Source: Streptococcus sp. HPH0090 (GTDB taxonomy: Bacteria > Bacillota > Bacilli > Lactobacillales > Streptococcaceae). From it: a stretch of DNA of 64,000 nucleotides. The stretch spans positions 930,001 through 994,000 of the forward strand of contig NZ_KE150464.1 in the NCBI RefSeq assembly GCF_000411475.1, written 5' to 3'. The position numbers and the translations under genes are program-made. This document shows positions 15,509 through 25,928 of the stretch, piece by piece. The notes beneath the pieces were generated by a model. It worked only from the letters and a program-made list of their open reading frames with translations. It was not told where the DNA came from and made no database searches. The number at the start of each line of letters is the position of its first letter. Position 1 is the stretch's first letter.

Positions 15509-17845
15509 TTATCCTTTAAAGGTTACGATGGTGGCTCCACTTCCACCTGCATTTTGGGGTGCATAACCAAAGCTCTTGACCTGTTTATTTCTTTGGAGGT
15601 ACTTAGTTACACCTTCACGGATAACTCCTGTACCGATACCATGGATGATATCTACTTGGGCCATATTGTTGAGCAGAGCTTGGTCGATAAAGGCGTCTAA
15701 GGCTTCCATGGCTTCCTCGTAGCGTTTGCCACGAAGGTCTAGTCGAGCCTGTGGACCTTTCCCACCTGCACGTTTGACAACGTTGACTTGTTTTTTCTTG
15801 ACTGGTGCTTCTTGCTGAGCTTGAACCAAGTCAAATTCCTTCTCTTCAAGCGTCATCTTAATCAAGCCAACCTGAGCCTCCCAACGACCATCCTTGAGTT
15901 GATTGGTCAAGGTACCCCGTTGACCATAGCTTAAAACGATAATATCATCTCCAACTTTTGGAGCTCGTTTTTTCTTGGCTTTTTGGAGAACCTTGTTTTT
16001 AGAAAGATCAACTTTTTCAGGAGCTAATTTTTTGAGCTTAGCCTTGGCTTCGATAATCTCATGTGGTTTTAGTTGAGATTTGCTATGAAGATTTTTTAGA
16101 ATATCATCACTTTCTGCTAGAGCCAATTCAACAATCTCAGCAGCTTGCTCACGCGCCTTATTGAGTTCTGTTTCCTTCTCACGATTGAGCTCATTGTAGA
16201 GTTTTTTAAGCGCACGATTCATCTTGAGGTTCTCTTGCTCGACTTGGCGGATATTTTCAAGACGTTTACGACTTTCAAGTGTCTGTTCTTCCAATTGCTC
16301 AATGATACGATTGACATCGTTGTCTTGGTCAATCTGCTTACTAGCATCACCTACAATGACATCTGACAAGCCTAGACGTTTAGCAATTTCAAAGGCATTG
16401 CTTCGACCTGGAACTCCTTGCATAAAGCGATAAGTCGGGCGCAGGCTAGCTGTATCAAATTCCATACTGGCATTCTGAACATAGGCTGTTTCAATTCCGT
16501 AGGCCTTGAGTTCAGGATAGTGAGTGGTTGCCATAGTCTTGACTTGACGCAAACGCAAGTCTTCTAAGATAGACATGGCAAGGGCAGCACCTTCCTGAGG
16601 ATCAGTTCCTGCTCCAAGCTCATCCAGTAACAAGAGCGAGTTTTGGTTGACTTTACCAAGAATATCAACAATATTAGTCATGTGACTAGAGAAGGTTGAA
16701 AGACTTTGTTCAATGGATTGTTCATCTCCAATATCCGCAAAGACCTCCTCGAAAATCCCCACACGACTGCCCTTATCTGCCAAAATAGGCAAACCGGACT
16801 GGGCCATCAATTGCGTCAAACCTAAGGTTTTTAGCATAATGGTCTTACCACCCGTATTAGGACCTGTAATAACGATAGCTGTCAAATCTTTCCCAAAGTG
16901 CACATCATTTGCGACAGCATTCTTAACCAAGGGATGGCGAACATGGAGGAGTTGAATTTCCTGTTCCTCAGAGACTTGAGGGACCACTGCTCCAGTTTCT
17001 TGGATAAAACGTACCTTGGCGCGAATCAAATCCAAACGTCCAATAATCCAGGCATCATTGGCAATTTCAACCGCATGCGGTCTTACTCGTTCAGAGAGTT
17101 CTTGGAGGATACGCATCATCTCATAGCGTTCATCTGCACGAAGACTAGCAATTTCCTCACTTAGCTTAACTACTTCACGAGGTTCGATATAAACAGTGTT
17201 CCCACTGGCAGAAATATCGTGAACGACCCCAGCAATCTTGTTCCGATAGGTATTTTTAACTGGAAGAACTTGGCGACCATTTCTACTAGCGACAATCCCT
17301 TCTGTTAACATCTGCGCCTTCTGCTTGAGAAGGTCTTGCAAGACATCACGAACTCGGCTCTCACTGTCATGGATTTTACGGCGGATTCGTGCTAATTCTT
17401 CGCTTGCAAAATTCTCAATAAATCCAGCTTCATTGATAGCTTGGAGATTCCCCTGTAGATGTGGGAAGTCGTGAAGTTTCTCAAACCAATTTGCTAGGTG
17501 ATCCAAGCGTACATTTTCAAGATTATCATAGAAGTTTTTCAATTCACGGCTGGCAAATATGACACGTTTGAGAAGGAGAAATTCCTCGATACTAAGGTCA
17601 GCACCCATCTCCAAACGTTTGCAGGTTAAAGCAATATCTTTTGTCCCCGAAATGCTGAAATGAGGATGTTCGACAAAGAGTTCTTGCATCTCCTTCATCT
17701 CTGCGAAAGCCTGTTTTATCTTGTCCCCTTTATCCGTTGGAGCAAGTTCTTTTAACTGCTCTAGGCCTTGTTCTGTCAAAAGATGGGGTTCAAATAGAGC
17801 CTTGACCTTGTTAAATTCTAACGTTTCTAATATTTTTGTATTCAT
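15509..17845 (-). CDS. mutS2: MutS2/RqcU ATPase-endonuclease
   Basis: A protein of 778 residues with the MutS2 layout: an N-terminal MutS core/clamp region, an ABC-type ATPase with Walker A GPNTGGKT and Walker [14 protein letters not shown], a long coiled coil (about 510-620), a KOW-like segment, and a C-terminal Smr nuclease domain ([16 protein letters not shown]). MutS2 suppresses homologous recombination and, in B. subtilis, rescues collided ribosomes (RqcU). It lacks the MutS mismatch-recognition domain. It lies downstream of zapA-cvpA on the same strand. Confidence 0.95.
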   Translation of the reverse strand: MNTKILETLEFNKVKALFEPHLLTEQGLEQLKELAPTDKGDKIKQAFAEMKEMQELFVEHPHFSISGTKDIALTCKRLEMGADLSIEEFLLLKRVIFASRELKNFYDNLENVRLDHLANWFEKLHDFPHLQGNLQAINEAGFIENFASEELARIRRKIHDSESRVRDVLQDLLKQKAQMLTEGIVASRNGRQVLPVKNTYRNKIAGVVHDISASGNTVYIEPREVVKLSEEIASLRADERYEMMRILQELSERVRPHAVEIANDAWIIGRLDLIRAKVRFIQETGAVVPQVSEEQEIQLLHVRHPLVKNAVANDVHFGKDLTAIVITGPNTGGKTIMLKTLGLTQLMAQSGLPILADKGSRVGIFEEVFADIGDEQSIEQSLSTFSSHMTNIVDILGKVNQNSLLLLDELGAGTDPQEGAALAMSILEDLRLRQVKTMATTHYPELKAYGIETAYVQNASMEFDTASLRPTYRFMQGVPGRSNAFEIAKRLGLSDVIVGDASKQIDQDNDVNRIIEQLEEQTLESRKRLENIRQVEQENLKMNRALKKLYNELNREKETELNKAREQAAEIVELALAESDDILKNLHSKSQLKPHEIIEAKAKLKKLAPEKVDLSKNKVLQKAKKKRAPKVGDDIIVLSYGQRGTLTNQLKDGRWEAQVGLIKMTLEEKEFDLVQAQQEAPVKKKQVNVVKRAGGKGPQARLDLRGKRYEEAMEALDAFIDQALLNNMAQVDIIHGIGTGVIREGVTKYLQRNKQVKSFGYAPQNAGGSGATIVTFKG

Positions 17846-17954
17846 CTTATTTCCTTAGTAAAAAAGTTATGGCTTTTTGTCATTTTCAAGTTCTTAAATC
17901 AATCTCTTACTTTTGAAATTGTATACAAAAGGCTAGGAATAGTTCCCGCCCTTT

Positions 17955-18503
17955 TTATCCGATTAATTTGGTAACCCAAAGCTGCTTAATCAAACTGGTT
18001 GTGAATGGAATGCTTTGGATGATATGTCTAGCTACAAAGCTATTTTCAAGTGAATTTTGAACAATTTGTAATGGTACAGTTGCGAGGATGGTTAGCATCA
18101 TCTGAAGGACAAATAAGGTCACTCCGACTGATAGCACACCGGCACCGATACGGAAATATTTTCCATCAACTAGCTTCGTCGGTACTAGGTTTAGAAAAAG
18201 ACCAATGAAGCGACCGATACAGTAAAATACTGTAAAGGCCAAGAGGAAACCGATACCTGCATAAAAGACCTTGTCCAATTGGAAGAGTTGAGTGGATGAG
18301 AAAAAGAAAGTTCCCTGTCCTTCCTGAGGATTAGCATATGGGATTAGTAAATTGAACTTCTGTCCTAAAGATTGGTAATATTTGCTTGCAAAATAAGCGG
18401 AGACAATCGTTGCCACAAGATAAAATGCTTGTAATACGATTCCTCGGCGGTAGCCAATATAAAAGCTCCAAGCAAGGATTAATAAGAGTAGGATAGAAAT
18501 CAT
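17955..18503 (-). CDS. CvpA-family membrane protein
   Basis: A membrane protein of 182 residues with about four transmembrane segments, starting MISILLLLILAWSFYIGYRRG, characteristic of the CvpA (colicin V production) family. The function in Gram-positive cells is not settled. Its ATG overlaps the zapA stop by four bases, so translation is coupled. mutS2 follows after a 109-base spacer in which I see no clear signals. Confidence 0.85.
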   Translation of the reverse strand: MISILLLLILAWSFYIGYRRGIVLQAFYLVATIVSAYFASKYYQSLGQKFNLLIPYANPQEGQGTFFFSSTQLFQLDKVFYAGIGFLLAFTVFYCIGRFIGLFLNLVPTKLVDGKYFRIGAGVLSVGVTLFVLQMMLTILATVPLQIVQNSLENSFVARHIIQSIPFTTSLIKQLWVTKLIG

Positions 18504-18802
18504 AGGGAATCCTCAATCTTACTCTGCTCTTGTTTAGCCGCAACTAGTTTATAACGGAGCGATTCTAACTCTTGCTCCTTATCATCAAACTCGATCTCAC
18601 GGCTAAGCTGGGTAGATAGGCAGTTAACTGCTAAGAGGATAGCTACTGTCTCATCATCAGCTCCAGGCATTTGTTCTTTGATTGCTTCATATTTTTCCGT
18701 TGCAACTTTCGCAATCTCCTCCATGAAAAGATTGTCATGTTCAGTTGTCAACGTTAATGTTTTTTTCCCAAATGTAAACTTGAATCGATTTAAATTTGCC
18801 AT
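18500..18802 (-). CDS. zapA: Cell-division protein ZapA
   Basis: A cytoplasmic protein of 100 residues that bundles FtsZ filaments in other bacteria. It begins MANLNRFKFTFGKKTLTLTT and ends in a predicted coiled coil (EIEFDDKEQELESLRYKLVAAKQEQ), matching Gram-positive ZapA. The ATG at 18802 was chosen over a GTG three codons upstream because GAGGTG is correctly spaced to it and overlaps the GTG. The cvpA overlap places it in a zapA-cvpA-mutS2 operon, divergent from rnhC. Confidence 0.85.
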   Translation of the reverse strand: MANLNRFKFTFGKKTLTLTTEHDNLFMEEIAKVATEKYEAIKEQMPGADDETVAILLAVNCLSTQLSREIEFDDKEQELESLRYKLVAAKQEQSKIEDSL

Positions 18803-18819
18803 AAAATTCACCTCACGAT

Positions 18820-18848
18820 ATTATACCAAATTTCACTAAGTTTGTCAG
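18820..18848 (-). promoter_or_regulatory. Promoter of zapA-cvpA-mutS2
   Basis: CTGACA (18843-18848), 17-bp spacer, TATAAT (18820-18825) with an extended TGG. Confidence 0.8.
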
Positions 18849-18872
18849 TTTTAACCAATTCTACTGCTTTTA

Positions 18873-18881
18873 TGGTACAAT
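18873..18881 (+). promoter_or_regulatory. Extended -10 of rnhC, only seven bases from the ATG
   Basis: TGGTACAAT ends at 18881 and the rnhC ATG starts at 18889. With normal spacing transcription would start at 18888-18889, so the message would be leaderless. No -35 match is apparent. Confidence 0.65.
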
Positions 18882-18888
18882 AGAGACT

Positions 18889-19764
18889 ATGGCAAGTATC
18901 ACATTAACACCGAGTGAAAAGGAAATTCAAGCTTTTGTTCAAAAGCATGAGCAAGCTCTCGCTCCAAGTAAAAATCCTTATATTCGCTACTTTTTCAAGC
19001 TTCCTCAAGCCAGTGTTTCCGTCTATACATCTGGGAAAGTCCTCTTGCAAGGAGAAGCCGCTGAAAACTATGCCAGCTTTTTAGGTTATCAGGTAGCGCA
19101 AGTTGTTAGCGGACAAAATTTCCCATTAATTGGGACAGATGAAGTCGGAAATGGTTCCTATTTTGGTGGTCTTGCTGTAGTGGCATCCTTTGTGACTCCT
19201 GACCAGCATGACTATTTACGAAGACTCGGTGTAGGGGATTCCAAAACACTGACAGACCAAAAAATTCGTCAGATTGCTCCCCTTCTTAAGGAGAAAATTC
19301 AGCACCAAGCACTCCTTCTTTCGCCAAGTAAGTATAACGAAGTCATTGGGGAACGTTATAATGCTGTTTCGGTCAAGGTAGCTCTCCATAATCAAGCAAT
19401 TTTTCTCCTCCTTCAAAAGGGAGTTGAGCCAGAAAAGATTATCATTGATGCCTTTACGAGTGCTCAAAACTATGATAAGTACTTAAAAAATGAAGCCAAT
19501 CATTTCTCAAATCCAGTTACACTTGAGGAAAAAGCTGAGGGCAAATACTTGGCTGTAGCTGTTAGCTCCATCATCGCGCGTGACCTCTTCCTAGAAAATC
19601 TTGAAAATCTAGGCCGAGAGTTAGGCTACAAACTTCCGAGTGGGGCAGGTACCGCTTCTGATAAAGTTGCCAGTCAAATTTTACAAGCTTATGGAATGAA
19701 GGGCCTTAACTTCTGCGCCAAACTTCATTTTAAAAATACTGAAAAAGCCAAAAAACTTCTATAG
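18889..19764 (+). CDS. rnhC: Ribonuclease HIII
   Basis: An enzyme of 291 residues that cleaves the RNA strand of RNA-DNA hybrids. It has the N-terminal TBP-like substrate-binding domain of RNase HIII (about residues 1-75), then the catalytic RNase H fold with [13 protein letters not shown] (Asp84, Glu85), a KIIIDAF aspartate and a late [11 protein letters not shown] segment. There is no Shine-Dalgarno before the ATG, and the promoter -10 is immediately upstream. The stop codon overlaps the lepB ribosome binding site. Confidence 0.95.
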   Translation: MASITLTPSEKEIQAFVQKHEQALAPSKNPYIRYFFKLPQASVSVYTSGKVLLQGEAAENYASFLGYQVAQVVSGQNFPLIGTDEVGNGSYFGGLAVVASFVTPDQHDYLRRLGVGDSKTLTDQKIRQIAPLLKEKIQHQALLLSPSKYNEVIGERYNAVSVKVALHNQAIFLLLQKGVEPEKIIIDAFTSAQNYDKYLKNEANHFSNPVTLEEKAEGKYLAVAVSSIIARDLFLENLENLGRELGYKLPSGAGTASDKVASQILQAYGMKGLNFCAKLHFKNTEKAKKLL

Positions 19765-19773
19765 AGGTGAACC

Positions 19774-20388
19774 ATGAAATATTTAAAATCATTTATAAGA
19801 GAATGGGGAGTTTTCTTCCTGATTATCGCCTTAGTTGGTCTCAGCCGTCTCTTTCTCTGGAGCAATGTTCGTGTGGAAGGACACTCCATGGACCCTACTC
19901 TAGCTGATGGGGAAATTCTCTTTGTTGTTAAACACCTCCCTATCGATCGCTTTGATATTGTTGTCGCTCATGAGGATGAGGGAAATAAAGATATCGTGAA
20001 ACGGGTGATTGGATTGCCTGGTGATACTATTCATTACGAAAATGATAAACTCTACATCAATGACCAAGAAACCGATGAACCTTATCTAGCAGAGTATCTT
20101 AAACGCTTTAAGGAGGATAAACTCCAATCTACTTATACTGGAGATAGTTGGGATGGGAAAAAAGGCGAGTACTTCAGAAGTCTTGCTGAAAAAGCTCAAG
20201 CATTCACCTTAGATGTAAATTACAACACTAGCTTCACCTTCACTGTTCCAGAGGGGCAATACCTCCTACTTGGTGATGACCGTCTGGTATCTAGTGATAG
20301 CCGACATGTTGGTACTTTTAAAGCAAAAGATATCATTGGAGAGGCAAAATTCCGTTTCTGGCCACTCAAACGTATCGGAACAGTTTAA
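19774..20388 (+). CDS. lepB: Signal peptidase I
   Basis: A membrane-anchored serine protease of 204 residues that removes signal peptides from exported proteins. One N-terminal transmembrane segment (about 10-29) precedes the catalytic domain with GHSMDPTL (Ser38) and KRVIGLPGD (Lys76), the catalytic pair at the positions I recall for pneumococcus. AGAGGTGAACC overlaps the rnhC stop, so the two are coupled. A hairpin follows the stop. Confidence 0.95.
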   Translation: MKYLKSFIREWGVFFLIIALVGLSRLFLWSNVRVEGHSMDPTLADGEILFVVKHLPIDRFDIVVAHEDEGNKDIVKRVIGLPGDTIHYENDKLYINDQETDEPYLAEYLKRFKEDKLQSTYTGDSWDGKKGEYFRSLAEKAQAFTLDVNYNTSFTFTVPEGQYLLLGDDRLVSSDSRHVGTFKAKDIIGEAKFRFWPLKRIGTV

Positions 20389-20396
20389 AAATACTA

Positions 20397-20428
20397 AGAG
20401 GCCGAGAATACTAATCTCAGCCTCTTCT
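20397..20428 (+). terminator. Weak terminator after lepB
   Basis: AAGAGGC-CGAGA / TCTCA-GCCTCTT hairpin followed by a C/T-rich, not pure T, stretch. Some transcription may continue into recD2. Confidence 0.5.
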
Positions 20429-20477
20429 CATTCTATTCTGAATGATCTTTTCTCATTCATGAATGCAAAGGAATTAT

Positions 20478-22844
20478 ATGGAAGTCTATTTTACAGGTAC
20501 GATTGAACGTATTATTTTTGAAAATGTCAGTAATTTTTACCGTATCCTCCTCCTAGATATCGAAGACACCAATGCTGAGGACTTTGATGATTTTGAGATC
20601 ATTGTGACAGGAACTATGGCTGATGTCATCGAGGGCGAGGAGTACACTTTTTGGGGACAGATTGTCCAACATTCCAAATATGGAGAACAACTCCAAATCA
20701 CCCGTTACGAAAGAGCAAAACCAACTAGTAAGGGCTTAGTCAAGTATTTCTCAAGTAGCCATTTCAAAGGGATTGGTCTCAAAACTGCCCAAAAGATTGT
20801 GGAACTCTACGGAGACAATACCATTGATGAAATCCTGGAGCATCCTGAGAAACTCGAAACCATCTCAGGACTATCTTCTAAAAGTCGCGAGGCCTTCGTT
20901 TCCACACTTCGCCTCAACTACGGGACTGAAATGGTTTTGGCCAAACTTGCCAACTACGGAATTCCTAATAAATTAGCTATTCAAATCCAGGATACCTATA
21001 AAGAGGAAACCATCGATATCGTTGAAAATTATCCCTACCAGTTGGTAGAAGATATCAAGGGCTTGGGCTTTACTATCGCTGACCAATTGGCACAGGAATT
21101 GGGCATTGAAAGCCAGGCACCTGAACGCTTTCGAGCAGGTCTCGTCCATAGCCTTTTAAATGCTTGTATGGAAAGTGGGGATACTTATGTTGAAGCAAGA
21201 GATTTATTAGAAAAGACTCTAAACCTACTTGAATCCTCACGACCTGTTGAACTGGAACCCAGCCAACTTGCACGAGAATTATCCAATCTCATTGAAGAAG
21301 AAAAAGTCCAGCAGGTTGATACGAAAATCTTTGACAACAGTCTCTTTTTCGCTGAAGAAGGTATTCACAATCACCTTATTCGCATCCTTGAAAAAGAAGA
21401 ACCCAATAAACACGAAATAAAAACTATCCAGGAGCATATCACAATTGTTGAGAAGGAATTAGGCATCCAATACGATGCCATTCAAAAACAGGCTATCTGT
21501 GACGCTATCCAAAACAAGGTCTTTATCCTGACAGGTGGACCTGGTACAGGTAAGACCACTGTTATCAATGGGATTATTGGTGTTTATGCTCTATTAGAGG
21601 GGCTAGACCTTAGAAAGAAAAGTAGTCTACCGATTCTCCTAGCTGCTCCAACCGGTCGTGCAGCACGTCGCATGAATGAATTGACAGGTTTGCCTAGTGC
21701 AACAATTCACCGTCATTTAGGTATGACTGGAGACGATGATACCAGTCATTTGGAAGATTATCTAGATGCTGATTTTTTCATCGTAGACGAGTTCTCTATG
21801 GTGGATACCTGGCTAGCCAACCAACTCTTCTCCAATATCTCCTCTAATAGTAAAATTCTCATCGTCGGAGATAGTGACCAGCTACCATCGGTAAGTCCTG
21901 GTCAAGTCCTTGCTGACTTACTCCAGATTTCAAGTATTCCTCAAACACGCTTGGAAAGAATCTACCGTCAGAGCGAAGAATCAACCATTGTCACCCTTTC
22001 TAGTCAGATTCGTCAGGGAATCCTACCTGCAGATTTCACTCAGAAAAAAGCAGATCGTTCCTACTTTGAAATCGCTAGTAACCATATCCCTGCGACCATT
22101 GAAAAAATCCTAGATGCTGCTATTAGAAGTGGCATTCCTGCTCGTGATATCCAAGTTCTAGCTCCTATGTACCGTGGTACAGCAGGGATTGATGCCATCA
22201 ATCAACTCATGCAAGAACTGCTCAATCCTCTTCAAAAGGGACAGATTAGTTTTGAGGCAAGTCAGTTTCATTACCGCACAGGCGATAAGGTCATTCATCT
22301 GGTCAACGATGCTGAAATCAATGTCTTTAATGGAGACTTAGGCTATATTACAGACCTGATTCCTGGAAAATATACTGAATCCAAACAAGATGAAATTATG
22401 ATCGATTTTGATGGCAACGAGATCTCCTATCCTCGAAATGAATGGTACAAGATTCGCCTTGCCTATGCTATGAGTATCCATAAGTCTCAGGGTAGTGAGT
22501 TTCCAGTTGTGATCCTTCCGATTACCAGTGCTAGCAAGCGCATGCTGGAGCGCAATCTCATCTATACTGCTATCACTCGCGCCAAAAGCAAACTCATCCT
22601 ACTTGGTGAACTGCAGGCCTTTGACTATGCAACCAAGCACATCGGGACAGCTCGCAAGACCTATCTGATTGAACGTTTCAGCGACTTAACTGAAAGCTCC
22701 GAAGAAGCAAATGAGCCTATTCTTGAACCCACTGATCAGACTGATTCGCAGCAATCCTACATTCTGACCGAGGAAAACTGGTCTAGTATCCCAGCTATGA
22801 TTGGAATTAGCCAAGATGACCTTCAAGAATTTTTCGGAAAATAA
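20478..22844 (+). CDS. recD2: RecD-like DNA helicase RecD2
   Basis: A superfamily 1B 5'-3' helicase of 788 residues. The N-terminal region (about 1-330) contains tandem helix-hairpin-helix-like motifs (FKGIGLKTAQKIVE, DIKGLGFTIADQLA), followed by Walker A GGPGTGKTT, Walker B FIVDEFSMVD, a GDSDQLPSV motif and a C-terminal AITRAKSKLILLG block. RecD2 acts without RecB/C and limits mutation and unwarranted recombination in Firmicutes. The ATG at 20478 follows AAAGGAATTAT; an upstream in-frame ATG has no site. Confidence 0.94.
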   Translation: MEVYFTGTIERIIFENVSNFYRILLLDIEDTNAEDFDDFEIIVTGTMADVIEGEEYTFWGQIVQHSKYGEQLQITRYERAKPTSKGLVKYFSSSHFKGIGLKTAQKIVELYGDNTIDEILEHPEKLETISGLSSKSREAFVSTLRLNYGTEMVLAKLANYGIPNKLAIQIQDTYKEETIDIVENYPYQLVEDIKGLGFTIADQLAQELGIESQAPERFRAGLVHSLLNACMESGDTYVEARDLLEKTLNLLESSRPVELEPSQLARELSNLIEEEKVQQVDTKIFDNSLFFAEEGIHNHLIRILEKEEPNKHEIKTIQEHITIVEKELGIQYDAIQKQAICDAIQNKVFILTGGPGTGKTTVINGIIGVYALLEGLDLRKKSSLPILLAAPTGRAARRMNELTGLPSATIHRHLGMTGDDDTSHLEDYLDADFFIVDEFSMVDTWLANQLFSNISSNSKILIVGDSDQLPSVSPGQVLADLLQISSIPQTRLERIYRQSEESTIVTLSSQIRQGILPADFTQKKADRSYFEIASNHIPATIEKILDAAIRSGIPARDIQVLAPMYRGTAGIDAINQLMQELLNPLQKGQISFEASQFHYRTGDKVIHLVNDAEINVFNGDLGYITDLIPGKYTESKQDEIMIDFDGNEISYPRNEWYKIRLAYAMSIHKSQGSEFPVVILPITSASKRMLERNLIYTAITRAKSKLILLGELQAFDYATKHIGTARKTYLIERFSDLTESSEEANEPILEPTDQTDSQQSYILTEENWSSIPAMIGISQDDLQEFFGK

Positions 22845-22852
22845 AGCACAAG

Positions 22853-22886
22853 AAAGCCCACCGAATCCGGTGGGCTTTGTATCTTT
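22853..22886. terminator. Convergent terminator of recD2 and tig
   Basis: AAAGCCCACCG-N3-CGGTGGGCTTT, a 10-11-bp perfect stem between the two convergent genes. Confidence 0.85.
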
Positions 22887-22891
22887 TCAGA

Positions 22892-24175
22892 TTATTTTAC
22901 TGTTGCAGTGCTTGTGATCAATTCAACAGCTTTTTTGATTGTGATATCGTGTTTCAACATATCAGCTGAAAGCAAGCTTTGTACTTGAGCAACTTCCATG
23001 TTGTAGTCTGCAGCCAATTGCTCGATTTCTTTTTGGATTTCTTCTTCAGTAGCGTCAAATCCTTCAGCTTTCGCAACTGCTTCGATAACAAGGTTAGTCT
23101 TCGTACGTGACTCAGCTTCTGCTTCGTATTGTTTGTGAAGGTCTTCTTGAGTAGTTCCAGTGATTTGGAAGTACATATCAGGATTGATACCTTGACGTTG
23201 CAAGTTGCCAAGGAATTCATTTACTGAACGGTGAACTTCTTCGTGGATCATTTCTTCTGGAAGGTCAACGATTTCAGCGTTTTCTACAGCTTTATCGATT
23301 GCTGCACCTTCAACGGCATCTTTGTATGCTTCTTCTTTAGCAGCAGCCAATTCTTTGCGGTATTTTTCTTTCAATTCGTCAAGAGTTTCAACTTCTTCGT
23401 CGATGTCTTTTGCAAGTTCATCGTCAAGAGCTGGAACTTCTTTAGCTTTTACTTCGTGGATAGTTGTTACGAATTTAGCTTCTTTACCTGCAAGATCTTC
23501 TGCTTGGTAGTCTTCTGGGAATGTTACGATAACGTCAACAGTTTCACCAGCTGAATGTCCAACCAATTGGTCTTCAAATCCAGGGATGAATTGTCCTGAA
23601 CCAAGTCCAAGTGAGAAGTTTTCACCTTTTCCGCCGTCAAATTCAACACCGTCGATAGAACCAACGAAGTCGATAACAACAGTGTCGCCTTCTTCAGCAG
23701 CACCATCTTTGATAACCAACTCAGCCAAGTTGTTGCGTTCACGTTCGATACGTGCATCTACATCAGCGTCTGTTACTTCTTTATCAACATCTACTGATAC
23801 TTCAAGGTTTTTGTATTCACCCAATTTAACTTCAGGTTTTGTAACAACTTCTGCAGTGATAACCCAGTCTTGACCTTTTTCCATAGAAGTTACGTCAATT
23901 TTTGGTTGAGCAACTACTTCAAGTCCAGCTTCTTTAACAGCTGCTTCATAAGCGTCTGGCAAAAGAGCGTTCATTGCATCTTGGTAAAGTGCTTCTTCAC
24001 CAAATTTTTGGTCGAAGATAGGACGTGGAAGGTGACCTTTACGGAAACCAGGAACGTTAAGAGTTTTCTTTACTGAGTTAAATACACGGTCCAATTCTGG
24101 TTTGATTTGGTCTTGAGAGATAGTGAAAGTCAAGACACCACGGTTTGTTTCTTTGTTTTCAAATGATACAGACAT
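22892..24175 (-). CDS. tig: Trigger factor
   Basis: A ribosome-associated chaperone and peptidyl-prolyl isomerase of 427 residues. The N-terminal ribosome-binding domain contains the signature loop GFRKGHLPR (about residues 45-53). An FKBP-type PPIase domain (about 150-245, with [13 protein letters not shown]) and the C-terminal helical chaperone arms follow. Length is normal. It is monocistronic with its own promoter. Confidence 0.97.
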   Translation of the reverse strand: MSVSFENKETNRGVLTFTISQDQIKPELDRVFNSVKKTLNVPGFRKGHLPRPIFDQKFGEEALYQDAMNALLPDAYEAAVKEAGLEVVAQPKIDVTSMEKGQDWVITAEVVTKPEVKLGEYKNLEVSVDVDKEVTDADVDARIERERNNLAELVIKDGAAEEGDTVVIDFVGSIDGVEFDGGKGENFSLGLGSGQFIPGFEDQLVGHSAGETVDVIVTFPEDYQAEDLAGKEAKFVTTIHEVKAKEVPALDDELAKDIDEEVETLDELKEKYRKELAAAKEEAYKDAVEGAAIDKAVENAEIVDLPEEMIHEEVHRSVNEFLGNLQRQGINPDMYFQITGTTQEDLHKQYEAEAESRTKTNLVIEAVAKAEGFDATEEEIQKEIEQLAADYNMEVAQVQSLLSADMLKHDITIKKAVELITSTATVK

Positions 24176-24210
24176 TCTGTCATTTCTCCTTAAAATTTTT
24201 AATACAGTCC

Positions 24211-24240
24211 ATTATACCATATAGTAGCGAATTTTTTCAA
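24211..24240 (-). promoter_or_regulatory. tig promoter
   Basis: TTGAAA (24235-24240), 18-bp spacer, TATAAT (24211-24216) with extended TGG. Confidence 0.75.
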
Positions 24241-24273
24241 GTAATGGATGCGCTTTTCATCCATGCTTGAGTT
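24231..24273 (-). other. Hairpin between liaR and tig
   Basis: TCAAG-ATGGATG / CATCCAT-CTTGA is a long interrupted stem ending in AAAAAATT, not a U-run, on the transcribed strand. Its downstream arm contains the tig -35 box. It may end or stabilise the liaFSR message. Confidence 0.45.
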
Positions 24274-24287
24274 ACATCTTAGCTTCC

Positions 24288-24920
24288 TTAAAATTCGTCA
24301 GGACCTACCAGGTGATGCTGAAAGGCATAAACAGCCGCCTGGGTGCGATCGCTGACCTCAAGCTTGGCAAGGATGTTGGACACATGGGTCTTGACTGTCT
24401 TAAGAGAGATAAATAGCTCATCTGCAATGCGCTGATTTTCATAGCCCTTAGCAATCAGTTGAAGGACATCGCGTTCACGTGCAGTTAATTCTTCGTGAAG
24501 TTCCATATGATTGCGGTGGTATTCTACTTTCTTACTCACCTCTTGTTCGATCGCTAGCTCGCCAGCAGCCACCTTTTGAACAGCATGGAACAATTCATCG
24601 GCACTTGATGTCTTTAGCATATAGCCTTTAGCCCCAGCATTTAATACTGGCATAATTTTTTCATTGTCTAGATAAGAAGTCACAATCAAAATTTTAGCCT
24701 CCGGCCATTCTTTGAGAATAGCTAGAGTTGCATCAATTCCGTTGACTTCAGGCATAACAATATCCATGACGATCACATCTGGACGACGCTCCAAGGCCAT
24801 GGAAATCCCTTCGGCTCCATTAGTTGCTTCTCCGACAACTTCTACATCATCTTGTAGTTCAAAATAACTTTTTAAACCAAGACGCACCATTTGGTGGTCA
24901 TCTACTAATAATAGTTTCAT
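24288..24920 (-). CDS. liaR: Envelope-stress response regulator LiaR
   Basis: A NarL/LuxR-type response regulator of 210 residues. The receiver domain has the acidic pair VDDH, phospho-acceptor Asp53 (VIVMDIVMPE) and the conserved TS. The C-terminal LuxR helix-turn-helix is ELTARERDVLQLIAKGYENQ followed by SLKTVKTHVSNIL. It is phosphorylated by LiaS after cell-wall antibiotic damage. It starts 18 bases after liaS and closes the liaFSR unit. Confidence 0.93.
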   Translation of the reverse strand: MKLLLVDDHQMVRLGLKSYFELQDDVEVVGEATNGAEGISMALERRPDVIVMDIVMPEVNGIDATLAILKEWPEAKILIVTSYLDNEKIMPVLNAGAKGYMLKTSSADELFHAVQKVAAGELAIEQEVSKKVEYHRNHMELHEELTARERDVLQLIAKGYENQRIADELFISLKTVKTHVSNILAKLEVSDRTQAAVYAFQHHLVGPDEF

Positions 24921-24938
24921 TTTATTTCCTTTTGTTAG

Positions 24939-25928
24939 TCAATCAAGCAAGGGGATCCGAATATCCACTGCCAAACCCTGCTTGGGTGCTGTTAATAGTT
25001 GTATGCTCCCTGCCATATCTTCCACTCTTTCTTTGATATTGCGTAGTCCATAGCTAAGTTCATCAACATCATCTAACTGAAAACCGCGACCGTTGTCTAC
25101 TACCTTTAACTGCAAGCCTGTTTCAGTCTGATAAAGATAAACATCTAGACAAGAAGCTTGAGCATGACGAAGGGTATTACTAATCAATTCTTGGACAATA
25201 CGGAAAATATGCTCTTCAATCTTTTTAGGTAATGCAGTTACCTGATATTTAAAGCTTACCTTTAGATCACTTTTTTCTTCCAATTCTTTGAGAAGCAACT
25301 GAATCCCCTCAACTAGACTCTTTTGTTCCAGTTCAATAGGACGCAAATGCAAAAGCAGAATCCGCAAGTCTCTTTGGGCTGTTTCTAAAATAGCAGTCAC
25401 ACTCTGAAGCTGAGTTTGCATCTTTTCTCTATCTAATTTCGAAGCTTGTTGACTGAGTCCTGATAAAATCATATGGGCAGCAAAAATTTCTTGGCTGACC
25501 GTATCATGCAAGTCACGCGCGATTCGCTTGCGCTCCTTTTCAATTATCTCTTCTTCCTTGACCAAGGTCTGATTGTCTGCTTTTTGGATGGCTTCTGTCA
25601 ACAAACCAAGCTTTCCTGACAAGTTTCTAAAACTTGCGTCTAAATCTACATCTCCAAGGCTTTTAATATCTTTACCAGCTAGCAGACGTTTAAGATTTGC
25701 TTGGATTCTTCTTCTTGAAATTTCGTCAACCATTGTCCAAAATAGGACTAATAAAAAAGCTAGGGCAAGGCTAAACATCAAAGCTAGAAAGAGGACTTTT
25801 TCTGTCTTTTCTAGATCCTGAAAGAGAGAAGTCCACTCCAAATCTAAGACCTTAAAAATGCTTCGAAATAGAAAAGCAACAAAGAGAAATGAGGTGAGTC
25901 CAATTAAAATATAGGGCTGTTTTTTCAT
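24939..25928 (-). CDS. liaS: Histidine kinase LiaS
   Basis: A membrane kinase of 329 residues with two transmembrane segments (about 7-27 and 47-67) and only a short extracytoplasmic loop, typical of intramembrane-sensing kinases. The HisKA_3 dimerisation motif is RIARDLHDTVSQEIF (His141), and the ATPase has the N box QELISNTLRHA and DNGRGF. The start overlaps the liaF stop by four bases. In other Firmicutes LiaF holds LiaS inactive until lipid II-targeting stress occurs. Confidence 0.93.
   Translation of the reverse strand: MKKQPYILIGLTSFLFVAFLFRSIFKVLDLEWTSLFQDLEKTEKVLFLALMFSLALAFLLVLFWTMVDEISRRRIQANLKRLLAGKDIKSLGDVDLDASFRNLSGKLGLLTEAIQKADNQTLVKEEEIIEKERKRIARDLHDTVSQEIFAAHMILSGLSQQASKLDREKMQTQLQSVTAILETAQRDLRILLLHLRPIELEQKSLVEGIQLLLKELEEKSDLKVSFKYQVTALPKKIEEHIFRIVQELISNTLRHAQASCLDVYLYQTETGLQLKVVDNGRGFQLDDVDELSYGLRNIKERVEDMAGSIQLLTAPKQGLAVDIRIPLLD

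Noticed and set aside
23231..23554. A plus-strand 107-codon frame inside the trigger factor gene
   Set aside because: Phe-rich shadow of tig with no supporting signals.
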